The notes beneath the pieces were generated by a model. The model had not been told where the DNA came from. It did no database searches and saw only the letters and a list, made by a program, of their open reading frames with translations. A stretch of DNA of 64,000 bases. Source: a virus. Both the position numbers and the translations under genes were made by a program. The DNA lies in the IMG/VR virus record IMGVR_UViG_3300025450_000002, positions 1 to 64,000 of that record. One strand, written 5' to 3'. Below, one piece after another: positions 49,341 to 58,552 of this stretch (positions are counted from its first letter, which is position 1; each line of letters opens with the position of its first letter).

Positions 49341-52130
49341 TTATTTCTTTCTTAAACCTAGTGGGTCATCTGTATTTGTTTTACCGCTTCTTTCTAAAAT
49401 TTTATTCTCAATATCTGCCTTACTAGATCTAACATCTTTTTCAAGTTCTTTAATTCTATTTCTAGCCACAGTTTGCTGATCTTTCATTTGTTTAGTTGCA
49501 TTAGCAGGAAGAGCCATATTAGCCATATCATATATATCTTTATTATCTTTTTGTATTCTTTCTAATTGCCCATTAATTACATTAACTTGATCACGTAATT
49601 TTGCGTCTTCTCTTGCTTCTCTTGTAAGTCTATTACTTTCAGCATGTTGTGCGGTACTAGCCGTACTAGCCTGATAATCTCTATCAGCTTTATATATGGC
49701 AGCTTTATATTGCATTTTATGCCCAGCGTCTTGTGCTTGTATTTCACTTGATTTTAATATGTGATCAACAGCTTTTGACGTATGTTTATCAGCTATATCC
49801 CATTTCTGTAAAGCTTCAGCGCGTTTAGCTTTATTTACTTCAGCCTTAGCATCATCAATAGCGTTTAAAGCTTGGTTACGTCTTTCATCATTACTAATAA
49901 TTTGCGGAATAGCATGTTGAATACCAGCTAATGTAGCTTGTATTAATGAACCAGGAGTCGAACCAATTTTTGCCCACATACTTGCGTAAACTAATTTTTG
50001 GTTTTTATCATACATTTTTGTTTCACGTTCTAGACGTTTATCTAATTTAGCAAGACGTTCAGCGCTATCGTCAGGACCTAAATATGATTGTAATTTAGCC
50101 ATGTATGCGTCATGTATAGCATTTTTTTCTGCTTCTGTAGGTACTTTTAAATACCCTTCTATCTCAGGATTATTACCATTTTTAACAGTTTCGTTTGATA
50201 CTTTTTCAGCAACAACTGCAGGAATATTAACTTTAGGTTTTTGTGATGCGTTAGTAATAGCGCCAGGTGCAGTAGTCGGTTGAACTGGTGGTTGAGCTGG
50301 TGGTTGTTGAGCTGGTGGAGGAGCCTGAACTGAAGGTTGTTGAGTTGTAGGAGCAGATGCTACATTAGCACTTCCTTGCCAATCTTGAGTTGAAGGCTGA
50401 ACTGAAGTAATACCTAAACGTGCAGCGGCGGCTGTACCCGGCGTTGGAGCTTGAGGTGTAGTTCTACCAGCTCTAATATCAGCTGTTGTTAAGCCACTAC
50501 TTTGAGATGCATTTTGGTCATTACTAAATCTTGATGTAGGTGTACCCATTGCTGCAAACCTACTAGAATTTACAGGTGTAGCTAAAGAAGAGTTTTGTGC
50601 CTTTTGCATATTAGCTGCATCAATATATGCTTGTCTTACTGCAGTTGGGTCTTCTTTTATTGCCTCACCATCATTGCCATCAGAAAACGCAATAATCCCA
50701 CCGCCAGCATATTGTGCACCAGCGCGTGCTTGAAGGATCTGTTTAATTTGATTTTTAATAGTTGGGCTTTGTGTAACGCTCATTTCTTTTTGCAAAGCGT
50801 CAGTAGGCATATCTTCTAAATCTGATTGTGTACCGCCTATCACGCCACCAACTGCATAACCTTTAATACCTTTTTTAAACTCAGAAGGTAGACCACCTCT
50901 TGCTCCAGCTAATGATCCAGCAACGCCAGCAACACCAACAGCTTGATTCAACGCACTAGGCGCAGCTTGATATTGCTGAGTAGTAGCAGCTTGCATAGGT
51001 AAACCATGCAACATATTAGACATAGTACCCAACTGCATAAGCGGATACTGCTGTGCAGTGGCGTAGTTCTGGATACCTTGATTAATAATCTGCTGAGCAT
51101 TAGCTTGTTGTGCTGCACCTTGTGCTGCTTGTTGATTAATAATGTTTTGTTGAGCACCAAGTTGTTGTCCACCAATACCAGCAAGAGTAGCACCCGCCTG
51201 ACCAGCCTGACCATATCCAGCTTGTTGAGCTCCAACACCTTGTAATCCAGTTTGCGCACCTTGTATACCTAACTGACCAGCTTGCCCAGCGCCTTGTAAA
51301 CCCATGCCATAACCTTGTAATGCTTGTGCATTACCTGATAAAGCAGCTTGATTAGCAGCATTCATTTGTTGTTGGGCTTGGCCATATGCGGTGTTATAAG
51401 CATTACCGATTAACTGATTATTAGCCAGCATTTGATTCTGTTGATTTAAACCAGCCATTAATGCTTCACGTGTTCCGCCAAACGCACCAACTTTAGTAGC
51501 GTTAGCTTGTTCTTGTTGGCCCATCATGCCATACTGCTGATTAGATAATTGCAGTGCTGGGTTTAAAGCATTTTGAATGTATGGATTCATGTATGCGCCA
51601 ACAGCATTAGGATTTGTAGACATCTGACCTAATGAAGCACCTATGTTTGCTCCCTGCTGCCCAGCCATTGCTCCTAATCCGCCATAAGCGTTTGACATAC
51701 CAGCAGCTTGTTGACCTGCCATATTACCCATGCCACCATACATACCAGCTTGACCTGTTGTACCTAAAGCACCTAAACCAGATGCAGTTGCTAAATTAGT
51801 AGCAGCGCCATATTGACCAGGCATTTGTAAGTTGGCAGCGGAAGATTGAGCTTGTTGTTGAAGTGGTGAAAATCCAGCTACTGCTTGTGAAGCGTTGTTA
51901 TATGCAGTTTGATCCATACCAGAGTAAGGCTGGTACTGATTGAAGCCAGTTACGTTACCACTTGCATCTGTTTGAAATATTTGCGCCTGTGTGGCGTTCA
52001 TCATATTCTGGACGTACGGCTGTGCGTACTGAGGTATATTCGTTTGATATACGTTTGTACCAGTTGGTTGCGATGCAGCGGTTCCACCGCTAGGATTAAA
52101 TATGTTTCCTAAAAAACTTAAGTCTGCCAT
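49341..52130 (-). CDS. Ala/Gln/Gly-rich ejection protein (929 aa)
   Basis: Residues 1-400 consist of low-complexity A, G, Q, N and M with motif GAFGGTREALMAGL at about 210, typical of phage DNA-transfer proteins. GYAVGGVIGG and QYAGGGIIAFSDG at about 425-485, Pro/Gln-rich hinge (QAPPPAQQPPAQPPV), then a helical, charged C-terminal third. It sits between the polyvalent protein and the Gly-rich protein: a set of ejection proteins as in P22 gp7/16/20 or T7 gp14-16. Assigned by composition and order. Confidence 0.65.
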   Translation of the reverse strand: MADLSFLGNIFNPSGGTAASQPTGTNVYQTNIPQYAQPYVQNMMNATQAQIFQTDASGNVTGFNQYQPYSGMDQTAYNNASQAVAGFSPLQQQAQSSAANLQMPGQYGAATNLATASGLGALGTTGQAGMYGGMGNMAGQQAAGMSNAYGGLGAMAGQQGANIGASLGQMSTNPNAVGAYMNPYIQNALNPALQLSNQQYGMMGQQEQANATKVGAFGGTREALMAGLNQQNQMLANNQLIGNAYNTAYGQAQQQMNAANQAALSGNAQALQGYGMGLQGAGQAGQLGIQGAQTGLQGVGAQQAGYGQAGQAGATLAGIGGQQLGAQQNIINQQAAQGAAQQANAQQIINQGIQNYATAQQYPLMQLGTMSNMLHGLPMQAATTQQYQAAPSALNQAVGVAGVAGSLAGARGGLPSEFKKGIKGYAVGGVIGGTQSDLEDMPTDALQKEMSVTQSPTIKNQIKQILQARAGAQYAGGGIIAFSDGNDGEAIKEDPTAVRQAYIDAANMQKAQNSSLATPVNSSRFAAMGTPTSRFSNDQNASQSSGLTTADIRAGRTTPQAPTPGTAAAARLGITSVQPSTQDWQGSANVASAPTTQQPSVQAPPPAQQPPAQPPVQPTTAPGAITNASQKPKVNIPAVVAEKVSNETVKNGNNPEIEGYLKVPTEAEKNAIHDAYMAKLQSYLGPDDSAERLAKLDKRLERETKMYDKNQKLVYASMWAKIGSTPGSLIQATLAGIQHAIPQIISNDERRNQALNAIDDAKAEVNKAKRAEALQKWDIADKHTSKAVDHILKSSEIQAQDAGHKMQYKAAIYKADRDYQASTASTAQHAESNRLTREAREDAKLRDQVNVINGQLERIQKDNKDIYDMANMALPANATKQMKDQQTVARNRIKELEKDVRSSKADIENKILERSGKTNTDDPLGLRKK

Positions 52131-52147
52131 TTATATTCCCCTAATAA

Positions 52148-53617
52148 TTATGAAGGTATAAATTTATCGGTCTTAAGTTGAGGCGCTTGTTTCTTTCTGC
52201 CTGTCTTAGCCATTCTAACTTTATCCATCATACCGTGTAACTTTTCTGCACCTGCTTCAGTTGAGCCATTACCTAAATGACTTACTACATCTGCTGGCAC
52301 TACAAACTCTCCATCAGCTAATCTAGCTGGTTGTCTTTCACCAATTGTTGCAGGAATATCATCGCTCATGCCATCACCAGGACCTCTAAGCAAACGAGGA
52401 TTACCACCATGTGCATAACCACCTAAACTGTATCCCATGATTCCGCCACTAGCAGCATTTTGTGTTTGTTGAGCTTGTTGAGCTTGTTGAACCATGTAAG
52501 GGTCTGTATTAATTGTTCCGTAAGGCGCAGTTTGTTGATTTAGTCCAATACCTGCACTAGTAGGCATACCTGATCTAGCATATGCTTGCGCTAGTTGATA
52601 TTTAGTTTTATCTAGAGGCGATAAGTTTTTAGTATTAGGGTCAGTATCAACAACAATTCCTACATCTTTTACCCAACTTGGATCTTCTGTATTAACATGT
52701 TGTGGGGCTAACATACTTTCATATTGTTGTATATCTTCATATACAGTTTTACCTTTACTAAAACTAGCAATACCACCTGAAGCATATCCTGTAGGTTGAT
52801 AAGGGTTTTGTACATAGTTAGGGTATGGTGGGGTAACTCCAGGTTTAACCGGACCTGTTACTGGTTGTGGTCTATTAGGTTGGAATGTAGAAGGATCTAA
52901 TTTAAAATAACCTGTATCCATATTAGAGGGAGTAGCACCAGCTGGTAAACTTACTGCTGGTTGTTTACCTAAACCTAAAGCACTAGCCGCAGTATAAAGT
53001 CCCAACCCCGTTAATATTTTATTTCTGTTCATCCAAGCTCCGGCGGCTTCCATACCATTTGCAAGCGAACTACCACCAGCAGCTCCAGTAGCTCCAGCAC
53101 CACCTAAAAGACTTGACCCAGCAGTTGCTGTTCCGCCGCCATATGCTGTACCACCTAATTGAGCTGAAGTATCAGTAATAGCCCCAGAACCTAATCCATT
53201 TAATGAAGCTCCACCTAAATTAGAACCAGTATATCCAGCACCTAAAGAAGAAGTACCAGGAGTAAATGTAGTTGGAGCAGGACCAGCGCCTACAGCACCA
53301 GCAACAGTATTACCAGGTCCAGTAACACCAGTAGTGCCAGGAATAGCATTATTACCCCCTAAAGTAGCTCCACTTCCAGGAAGATTAAATAACGCATCAG
53401 TAGCGTCACTACCAAATCCTAAAGCACCAGCTCCGTAAGCAAAGCCGCCACCTAATAAACCACCCATCAACATATCTTGACCGACATTACCGCCAGTCGC
53501 AGCACCGTATAGTCCACCAGCACCAGCACCTAAAAGTGCACCACCTCCAATAGCAGCTGCAGTTCCTTCAAGACCGACAGCTGAACCTACCGCAACAGCT
53601 ATATCAACGACTGCCAT
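52148..53617 (-). CDS. Gly-rich virion/ejection protein (489 aa)
   Basis: Very Gly/Ala-rich N-terminal half with hydrophobic glycine segments that may cross the host membrane (AAIGGGALLGAGAGGLYGAA, MLMGGLLGGGFAYGAG). Then YASGGIASFSKGK and GYSLGGYAHGG motifs; C-terminal conserved block PARLADGEFVVPADVVSHLG and AEKLHGMMDKVRMAKTGR, which recurs at the ends of ejection and tape-measure-like proteins. Likely the first or second ejection protein. Confidence 0.65.
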   Translation of the reverse strand: MAVVDIAVAVGSAVGLEGTAAAIGGGALLGAGAGGLYGAATGGNVGQDMLMGGLLGGGFAYGAGALGFGSDATDALFNLPGSGATLGGNNAIPGTTGVTGPGNTVAGAVGAGPAPTTFTPGTSSLGAGYTGSNLGGASLNGLGSGAITDTSAQLGGTAYGGGTATAGSSLLGGAGATGAAGGSSLANGMEAAGAWMNRNKILTGLGLYTAASALGLGKQPAVSLPAGATPSNMDTGYFKLDPSTFQPNRPQPVTGPVKPGVTPPYPNYVQNPYQPTGYASGGIASFSKGKTVYEDIQQYESMLAPQHVNTEDPSWVKDVGIVVDTDPNTKNLSPLDKTKYQLAQAYARSGMPTSAGIGLNQQTAPYGTINTDPYMVQQAQQAQQTQNAASGGIMGYSLGGYAHGGNPRLLRGPGDGMSDDIPATIGERQPARLADGEFVVPADVVSHLGNGSTEAGAEKLHGMMDKVRMAKTGRKKQAPQLKTDKFIPS

Positions 53618-53618
53618 A

Positions 53619-54005
53619 TTAGTTTCCTTCCAATGCTAGAGTATCTATAAACATATGTTCTAACTTTTCAATATCAGTTTCTTCAGTAGCAAATATGTTT
53701 TGAAATACAACTGTTTCTAATATATACGCTACTTTCCTACCAGGTTTTGCTACAAATGTAGCTGGAGCTACGAGCTCTGCAACTTCACCATCTTCATTCT
53801 TTACTCTCATACGCCCTTGAAGCATGACGCATAGATGTTCTGTTTTGTGTGGTTTACCAATAACTATTGCACCAGCAGGCATGGTTACTTCTCTTACATA
53901 TAACCCGGGCCCAAAGTAATGTTTAGTTTTACAATCTAATTGTGGTAATGCTCTAAGTTCAGGTAACACTACATCTAACTTAGTACGTTGAGTAGATAAT
54001 ATCAT
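53619..54005 (-). CDS. cupin-like protein (128 aa)
   Basis: Single-domain cupin fold: strand pairs with VREVTMPAGAIVIGKPHKTE, H-x3-H type HKTEHLCVMLQGRMRV, then PATFVAKPGRKVAYI. The two-His element (HKTEH) fits a cupin metal site; the Glu in motif 1 may be the third ligand. Found in virion gene blocks of some phages; may be a structural cap or an enzyme. Placed between the ejection and nozzle genes. Confidence 0.6.
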   Translation of the reverse strand: MILSTQRTKLDVVLPELRALPQLDCKTKHYFGPGLYVREVTMPAGAIVIGKPHKTEHLCVMLQGRMRVKNEDGEVAELVAPATFVAKPGRKVAYILETVVFQNIFATEETDIEKLEHMFIDTLALEGN

Positions 54006-54308
54006 TTAAACCGCCGTTCCGCTACTATTTACCCATTTAGATCCACTCCACCATATTGGATAACCAAGCGTTTGATCAAAATAAAATCTACCTATTTGTA
54101 AAGCTACTTTTGGTCTTTGAGCTGTAGTCCCTGTACTAGGTGTTTGAGTAGCTTGAGCAAAGTTATTTAATTGATTAAAGTAAAGCCTTAATGCATTAAA
54201 AATATGGTTTTCAAAATCAGAACTATAACTTTGTGGCGGCACTGGTAAATTTGGTGGTGTAGGAACAAGTGGAGTTCCGTTATAGGTATCAAAATTTGAA
54301 TTAGCCAT
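54006..54308 (-). CDS. small virion-region protein (100 aa)
   Basis: N-terminal PTPPNLPVPPQSYSSD region then a helix and WWSGSKWVNSSGT ending. The C-terminus 'IGRFYFDQTLGYPIWWSGSK' resembles the fragment found at fibre tips. One base of overlap with the nozzle gene. Function unknown. Confidence 0.6.
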   Translation of the reverse strand: MANSNFDTYNGTPLVPTPPNLPVPPQSYSSDFENHIFNALRLYFNQLNNFAQATQTPSTGTTAQRPKVALQIGRFYFDQTLGYPIWWSGSKWVNSSGTAV

Positions 54309-56467
54309 TATCTTCTTCCATCTGACTTAAGGTCAATTCTTGGACTACCAAGCTGCCATGTAGTGCCCACTGTATTTGACTCAATCCTAAATGACATCTG
54401 ACGACCTCTTAGTCTTGTATAGACTTGACCATCAAACTGCTGAATTGTATATACCTGATTAGTTTTGCTATAAGGTTGTGGGCTACCATATAAAGTATTT
54501 GATCCACCATAAGAAGGTACTAATGGATTAGCGGCTACGCCATAAGGTGCGCCTGAGTTTTGTCTTGGTACAACTGTCATATTTACGGATGGATAGCCAT
54601 TGACAGAGCCGTTAAAGTTTACGTCTGGAAGAATACGCCATACAAACCCAAAGTTTTGTCCGTCACCAATATCAAAGTCAGAAGACTGTATATAAGCATC
54701 AATAGGTAAAGTAGTTCCTGTAGCAACATCATCTACGCCGTTTTCATGGAAAAGCAATCTACTGTTATAGTCTGCAGCAATCGGATAATTAAATATGCCA
54801 GAATCTAACCAAGCTGTACGAGCCATAGTGCCGTAATACCATACGTTATCTAAATAGTTAAAAATTACATATCTATCTACTGTTTGTCCGCCACCACTTA
54901 CGCTACAGTAAAACCACCATACTTCACTATAAGCTTCATTAGCACCAGCAAAAATCTGGTAAGACTGATCTTGATTAATATCATCAAAGATGTATTGTCT
55001 TAGTGAACAAGGTAAAGTTTGCACTGTACCAGAATAAAAATAAAATTTCTCTTTACCCATCCAGTAAGTTATATTATTTACTGTGATCATTGAGTTTGGA
55101 GACATAACAGATATGTTATCCATTAATAGCTGGAAACCCCAAACATAAGGTGCGCCGATATATTGCATTGAATAAAGCGCTGAATCAGTCCAAACTAAAA
55201 TCTCTTGGCGAGTCGAACGCGCCGCCATAATGTAAGAGCCATTAGTTAAAGTAAATTCACCAGCCTGATTAGTTAGTATTGGTATCCACTGATACTGGTT
55301 AGCTTGATCAGACCAACGCACAAGCATAGGATTAAACGTAGTGTTAGGCGTACCAGGACTATATGGGTTAGCACCAAAGGCAATAACGAATTGTTGTATA
55401 GATGAAGTAATTACCTGCAAGGTTTCGATCGGTACGTACGCACCTGCGTACGAGAAATTATATGTGCTTGAACTAGGTAAAGTAGTTGTTGTACCAGCAG
55501 GATAAAGAGGTACAGTAGTAGACCCTGTGACGTACGACGGCGCTACGTAAGTACCAGCTGGAATGCCAATACCAGTAATGTACATGTTAGGATAAATATT
55601 TGGAGCGTTAGTTGCTGTTACTGTAATACTTGACGCACCAGAACCGAATGTAGAAGCATCGACTACAGCCGTAGTTGTATTAGCCAAAGCGGATAAATAC
55701 TGAGCCCTAACAGATACGCCGTTAGCATCTTGCCAATAAAAGATAGGACCGCCACGTGGTGCAATAACTAGGTCTTGTCCAAAGTTATCATTCGACCATA
55801 AACGCAAAGATTGAGTTACGCCTGAAGTATATCCACTACCCCAACCACCTCGACCAAAAGGACCAACACCCCATCCAGTACCAGGTACATACGTATTTAA
55901 TCCTGTAGGATATTCATAATAGATGCTAGTGATTGCGCCTGAAGTTGTAGAGGATGTTGCAGCAGTTGCAGCCGTGAATGTAAAAGTTGTAGCGCTAGGT
56001 ACGCTAGTTACTACGTATTCTACCTGTTGTCCAGCCGTAGCTAAAGTAATACCACCTACTGTAATTGCAGTTGATGGATTATAGAAATAAAAGTAATCAC
56101 CTACGTTTGGGTTATAAGATGTATCTGTGATTGTTACAGTCTTTGAAGTATTAACAGTAGTAGCTGTACCTGTAGTCGTAGTTTGTACTACTGGCGTTAT
56201 GTCATTGTAAAAACCACCGCCTTGAATATAATACTTAAGGTTAGTACCAACACCAATATAGTTATTGCCGTTAAGATCAATCCAGTTCCATAATGACCTT
56301 GCAATACCTAAAAACTGATATGAAGATTGCTGAACCCAGCCGCCTATCTTTTCAGGAAACCCGAAACGGAACCTTATCTTATTGCCATCAAACCATCCGC
56401 CTTCATTAGAGTAAGTAGTAACCTCTCTAGTAAGTCCTGGACGAAATTGTAGCTTCTGTAAAGGCAT
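54308..56467 (-). CDS. tail nozzle / hub protein (gp12- or P22 gp10-like)
   Basis: 719 aa. N-terminus PLQKLQFRPGLTREVTTYSN and GGWFDGNKIRFRFGFPEKIG are the conserved entry of podoviral tail-hub proteins ('KIRFR.G.PEK.GGW'). The body is beta-propeller-like, Trp/Tyr/Gly-rich, with an Ig-like insertion at about 270-330 (TVVPRQNSGAPYG much later). Forms the distal tail tube that the ejection proteins pass. Confident assignment as tail tube/nozzle; the exact homologue (T7 gp12 or P22 gp10) is unclear. Confidence 0.75.
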   Translation of the reverse strand: MPLQKLQFRPGLTREVTTYSNEGGWFDGNKIRFRFGFPEKIGGWVQQSSYQFLGIARSLWNWIDLNGNNYIGVGTNLKYYIQGGGFYNDITPVVQTTTTGTATTVNTSKTVTITDTSYNPNVGDYFYFYNPSTAITVGGITLATAGQQVEYVVTSVPSATTFTFTAATAATSSTTSGAITSIYYEYPTGLNTYVPGTGWGVGPFGRGGWGSGYTSGVTQSLRLWSNDNFGQDLVIAPRGGPIFYWQDANGVSVRAQYLSALANTTTAVVDASTFGSGASSITVTATNAPNIYPNMYITGIGIPAGTYVAPSYVTGSTTVPLYPAGTTTTLPSSSTYNFSYAGAYVPIETLQVITSSIQQFVIAFGANPYSPGTPNTTFNPMLVRWSDQANQYQWIPILTNQAGEFTLTNGSYIMAARSTRQEILVWTDSALYSMQYIGAPYVWGFQLLMDNISVMSPNSMITVNNITYWMGKEKFYFYSGTVQTLPCSLRQYIFDDINQDQSYQIFAGANEAYSEVWWFYCSVSGGGQTVDRYVIFNYLDNVWYYGTMARTAWLDSGIFNYPIAADYNSRLLFHENGVDDVATGTTLPIDAYIQSSDFDIGDGQNFGFVWRILPDVNFNGSVNGYPSVNMTVVPRQNSGAPYGVAANPLVPSYGGSNTLYGSPQPYSKTNQVYTIQQFDGQVYTRLRGRQMSFRIESNTVGTTWQLGSPRIDLKSDGRR

Positions 56468-56472
56468 GGGGT

Positions 56473-56988
56473 TTACCCTAACATTGATTCAGATAATGTT
56501 TTTACTTCAGCAACTCTATTAAGCCAACCTTTTCCAAAAGTAGGGAATGTACTTAGTGATTTATAAAAAGCTTCTTTTAACTGACTAAACTTTTCAATTA
56601 ACTCTTTAGGGTCAGCCTTTTGAATAAACGATAAGCTCGTGGGTCCCAGCACGCCATCCGCAGCAACTCCAGCTGCCTCTTGTATGAGTTTGGCAGCTCT
56701 GCCCACGCCCATGTTAACAGCACTATCAAATACGGCATAGTCGACACCAGCAGGAAGGTCATCACCATGAATCTTATCCCAATAATTTTGCTTATATAAA
56801 TTATACACGTCTTCATCAGGGATTACCCTAAGTTCATCTTTAGTAATGTGTGGGTTTCTTTTCCATTCACGATAAACGGCTAAGGTAATTCCTTTCATAG
56901 TAGCCCCACCTGGATCGGCAGGATTATCACTCCAAAGTCCTTCGCTCTTTAATACGTGGGCTAACGCAGCTTCATAATTATTTTTCAT
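56473..56988 (-). CDS. endolysin, glycoside hydrolase family 108
   Basis: 171 aa. Catalytic Glu16 in HVLKSEGLWSDNPADPGGAT, then MKGITLAVYREW and WDKIHGDDLPAGVDYAVFDS, the typical GH108 pattern; the C-terminal half (GVLGPTSLSFIQKADPKELI) is a PG_binding_3 domain. Hydrolyses peptidoglycan between MurNAc and GlcNAc. No signal peptide, so needs a holin; the neighbouring genes provide candidates. Overlaps the holin candidate by 11 bp. Confidence 0.9.
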   Translation of the reverse strand: MKNNYEAALAHVLKSEGLWSDNPADPGGATMKGITLAVYREWKRNPHITKDELRVIPDEDVYNLYKQNYWDKIHGDDLPAGVDYAVFDSAVNMGVGRAAKLIQEAAGVAADGVLGPTSLSFIQKADPKELIEKFSQLKEAFYKSLSTFPTFGKGWLNRVAEVKTLSESMLG

Positions 56989-57190
56989 CGTCGTTTCCTA
57001 TTTTGATACCAGTAATAAGCCCTATGAATCCACCAATCACAGTTTGGAAAGCCGGACCAATAATATCGAATACTTTTGTATCATCTACAGCAGGATCAAT
57101 AATGGCATAAATAAACATTAGAATAAATGCGCCAACTACGCCAACTAAAGCATAAGTAGCAATTAATAAAATGTGTTCTTTATGGTTCAT
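56978..57190 (-). CDS. putative holin/antiholin (70 aa)
   Basis: Two hydrophobic helices: LIATYALVGVVGAFILMFI (about 9-27) and FQTVIGGFIGLITGIKIG (about 48-66), separated by an acidic loop; typical small type II/III holin. Lies between the endolysin and a 3TM-type holin. ATGA overlap with the next gene. Confidence 0.65.
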   Translation of the reverse strand: MNHKEHILLIATYALVGVVGAFILMFIYAIIDPAVDDTKVFDIIGPAFQTVIGGFIGLITGIKIGNDDEK

Positions 57191-57594
57191 TTTGATGCAA
57201 CTCCTTGTACTTTTTCAAATGTTCTTAATCCACCCATACCAAGCATACCCATCATTAACTGCCAAAGATTATCGTCAAGTCCAGGCAGGGGTGGGGCAGC
57301 GATACCAAAAGCAGGTAAAATTCCTGTCGCTAATGGCTTTAATAAATATTGATAGAACAATGCCAACGCGCATACCCAACCAATTGCTGGTCTCCAGCCC
57401 GATACAAATATTGAAGCACTTTGAGCCTCCTGCTTATTAATGTCTGTCTGAGCAGTCATGGTAGCTAAATCACCAGACTGTTGTAGCTTTAAAAGTTCTA
57501 GTTTAGCATTAGCGGCTTGAGCGGGATCAGGAAAAATTCTAGTGATTAGAGTATTACCTAAGTCTAATGCTGCTGAGATTGGATCTAGTGCCAT
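57187..57594 (-). CDS. 3TM-type holin (GTA_holin-like)
   Basis: 135 aa. DPISAALDLGNTLITRIFPD and LKLQQSGDLATMTAQTDINK are the characteristic N-terminal parts of the 3TM holin family; then SIFVSGWRPAIGWVCALALF and further hydrophobic segments towards the C-terminus (PLPGLDDNLWQLMMGMLGMG). Forms membrane lesions that release the endolysin. Directly before the 70-aa holin candidate. Confidence 0.8.
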   Translation of the reverse strand: MALDPISAALDLGNTLITRIFPDPAQAANAKLELLKLQQSGDLATMTAQTDINKQEAQSASIFVSGWRPAIGWVCALALFYQYLLKPLATGILPAFGIAAPPLPGLDDNLWQLMMGMLGMGGLRTFEKVQGVASK

Positions 57595-57595
57595 A

Positions 57596-57673
57596 TCAAC
57601 CCTTTAACAATATAATTAACATCATACAAATTAATGCGAACATTGTCCACCACTTAAACAAATCATCATCCAC
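57596..57673 (-). CDS. tiny membrane protein (25 aa)
   Basis: GTG start at 57673, after AAGGATATAGTCC. MDDDLFKWWTMFALICMMLI, then ILLKG: single helix with an acidic N-terminus. It overlaps the previous small gene by 8 bp. Plausible regulator of the lysis cassette. Confidence 0.4.
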   Translation of the reverse strand: MDDDLFKWWTMFALICMMLIILLKG

Positions 57674-57842
57674 GGACTATATCCTTCTTGGTTCGGACTA
57701 ATACCTTATGTCCTTTATCAAATTTTGGTCTTGGTACCCGTATTTTTTCTAGTTCTTTAATCTCAAAATGCAAATAAATTACATAAGACCAAATAACTAA
57801 TTCAACTAAAAATACCGCAAACCAATACTTAACCCAGCTCAT
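57666..57842 (-). CDS. small membrane protein (58 aa), possible spanin component
   Basis: ATG 57842 overlaps the previous stop (ATGA). N-terminal helix KYWFAVFLVELVIWSYVIYL, then charged basic C-terminus (KELEKIRVPRPKFDKGHKV). Rz-like topology (N-in, C-out) is conceivable but very short; unresolved between spanin and holin regulator. Confidence 0.5.
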   Translation of the reverse strand: MSWVKYWFAVFLVELVIWSYVIYLHFEIKELEKIRVPRPKFDKGHKVLVRTKKDIVRG

Positions 57843-58291
57843 ACAAGATTAAAGTAATACAGCAAACAGGTAATAATAAAGGCAGCAAACCAGCAATAAA
57901 ACTGTACCCTCCTTACATCCTCTAATTTATGCCCATAATACTTTTTACTTTCTTGATGTTCTTTTTCAACTACCGCTTTTAACTCTAAGACCTTAGCCCA
58001 TTCTTTTGCACCATACTTGGCTTTAAACTCTCGCTCGGCTTGATTTTCTGCTTCAATAATTGCACTTTGATTCTGATACTCTTGGATTGCCCGATATATC
58101 ATCGAGTTCTCCATCGCCTCTTCGTGTATCTTGTGCTTTTTTCTTGCTTCTAATTCTTGTAAAGCAACTTCCGTGCCATCACGCTGGATGTTTTCAATGC
58201 TTTTGGTAAGTTTTTTACCTGCCTCTCTACTTTGTTCAAGGCTATTTGCTAAAGACTTTGCACCCTCGGCAATCGGATTGATGTCTGGCAT
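57839..58291 (-). CDS. coiled-coil protein with C-terminal membrane anchor (150 aa)
   Basis: Heptad-rich (ALQELEARKKHKIHEEAMEN; AEREFKAKYGAKEWAKVLEL), then FYCWFAAFIITCLLYYF at the C-terminus. Tail-anchored coiled coil in the lysis cassette, possibly a spanin-like connector or a virion anchor. No family recognised. Confidence 0.6.
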   Translation of the reverse strand: MPDINPIAEGAKSLANSLEQSREAGKKLTKSIENIQRDGTEVALQELEARKKHKIHEEAMENSMIYRAIQEYQNQSAIIEAENQAEREFKAKYGAKEWAKVLELKAVVEKEHQESKKYYGHKLEDVRRVQFYCWFAAFIITCLLYYFNLV

Positions 58292-58299
58292 TCACTTAC

Positions 58300-58551
58300 T
58301 TATTGTCCTAACAATGCTTTTACTTCACTTTCTGATAAACCAAGTGCTGTTAATTTAGCAAGTGCGGAGGCTTTAGCATCTTTAGAGGCTTGTTCTTCTT
58401 GTACTTCTTGTGTTTCTAATTCTGCTAGTTTTGCTTGTGCTTGTGACATATCATATTGCACTGGATTACCATCTTTGTCGTAAGCATCTTCACCGTTAAT
58501 AGTAATAATGCTTGAGTTTAATGCTCGAATTGCGTCATGTAAATGTGCCAT
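58300..58551 (-). CDS. small structural-region protein (83 aa)
   Basis: Start set to ATG 58551 (MAHLHDAIRALNSSIITING) with CAGGATC upstream; the longer open frame begins with unrelated sequence of the neighbouring gene. ...EDAYDKDGNPVQYD, then helices. Small proteins of this type lie near fibre genes and may act as assembly factors (XkdW-like resemblance, weak). Confidence 0.6.
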   Translation of the reverse strand: MAHLHDAIRALNSSIITINGEDAYDKDGNPVQYDMSQAQAKLAELETQEVQEEQASKDAKASALAKLTALGLSESEVKALLGQ

Positions 58552-58552
58552 A

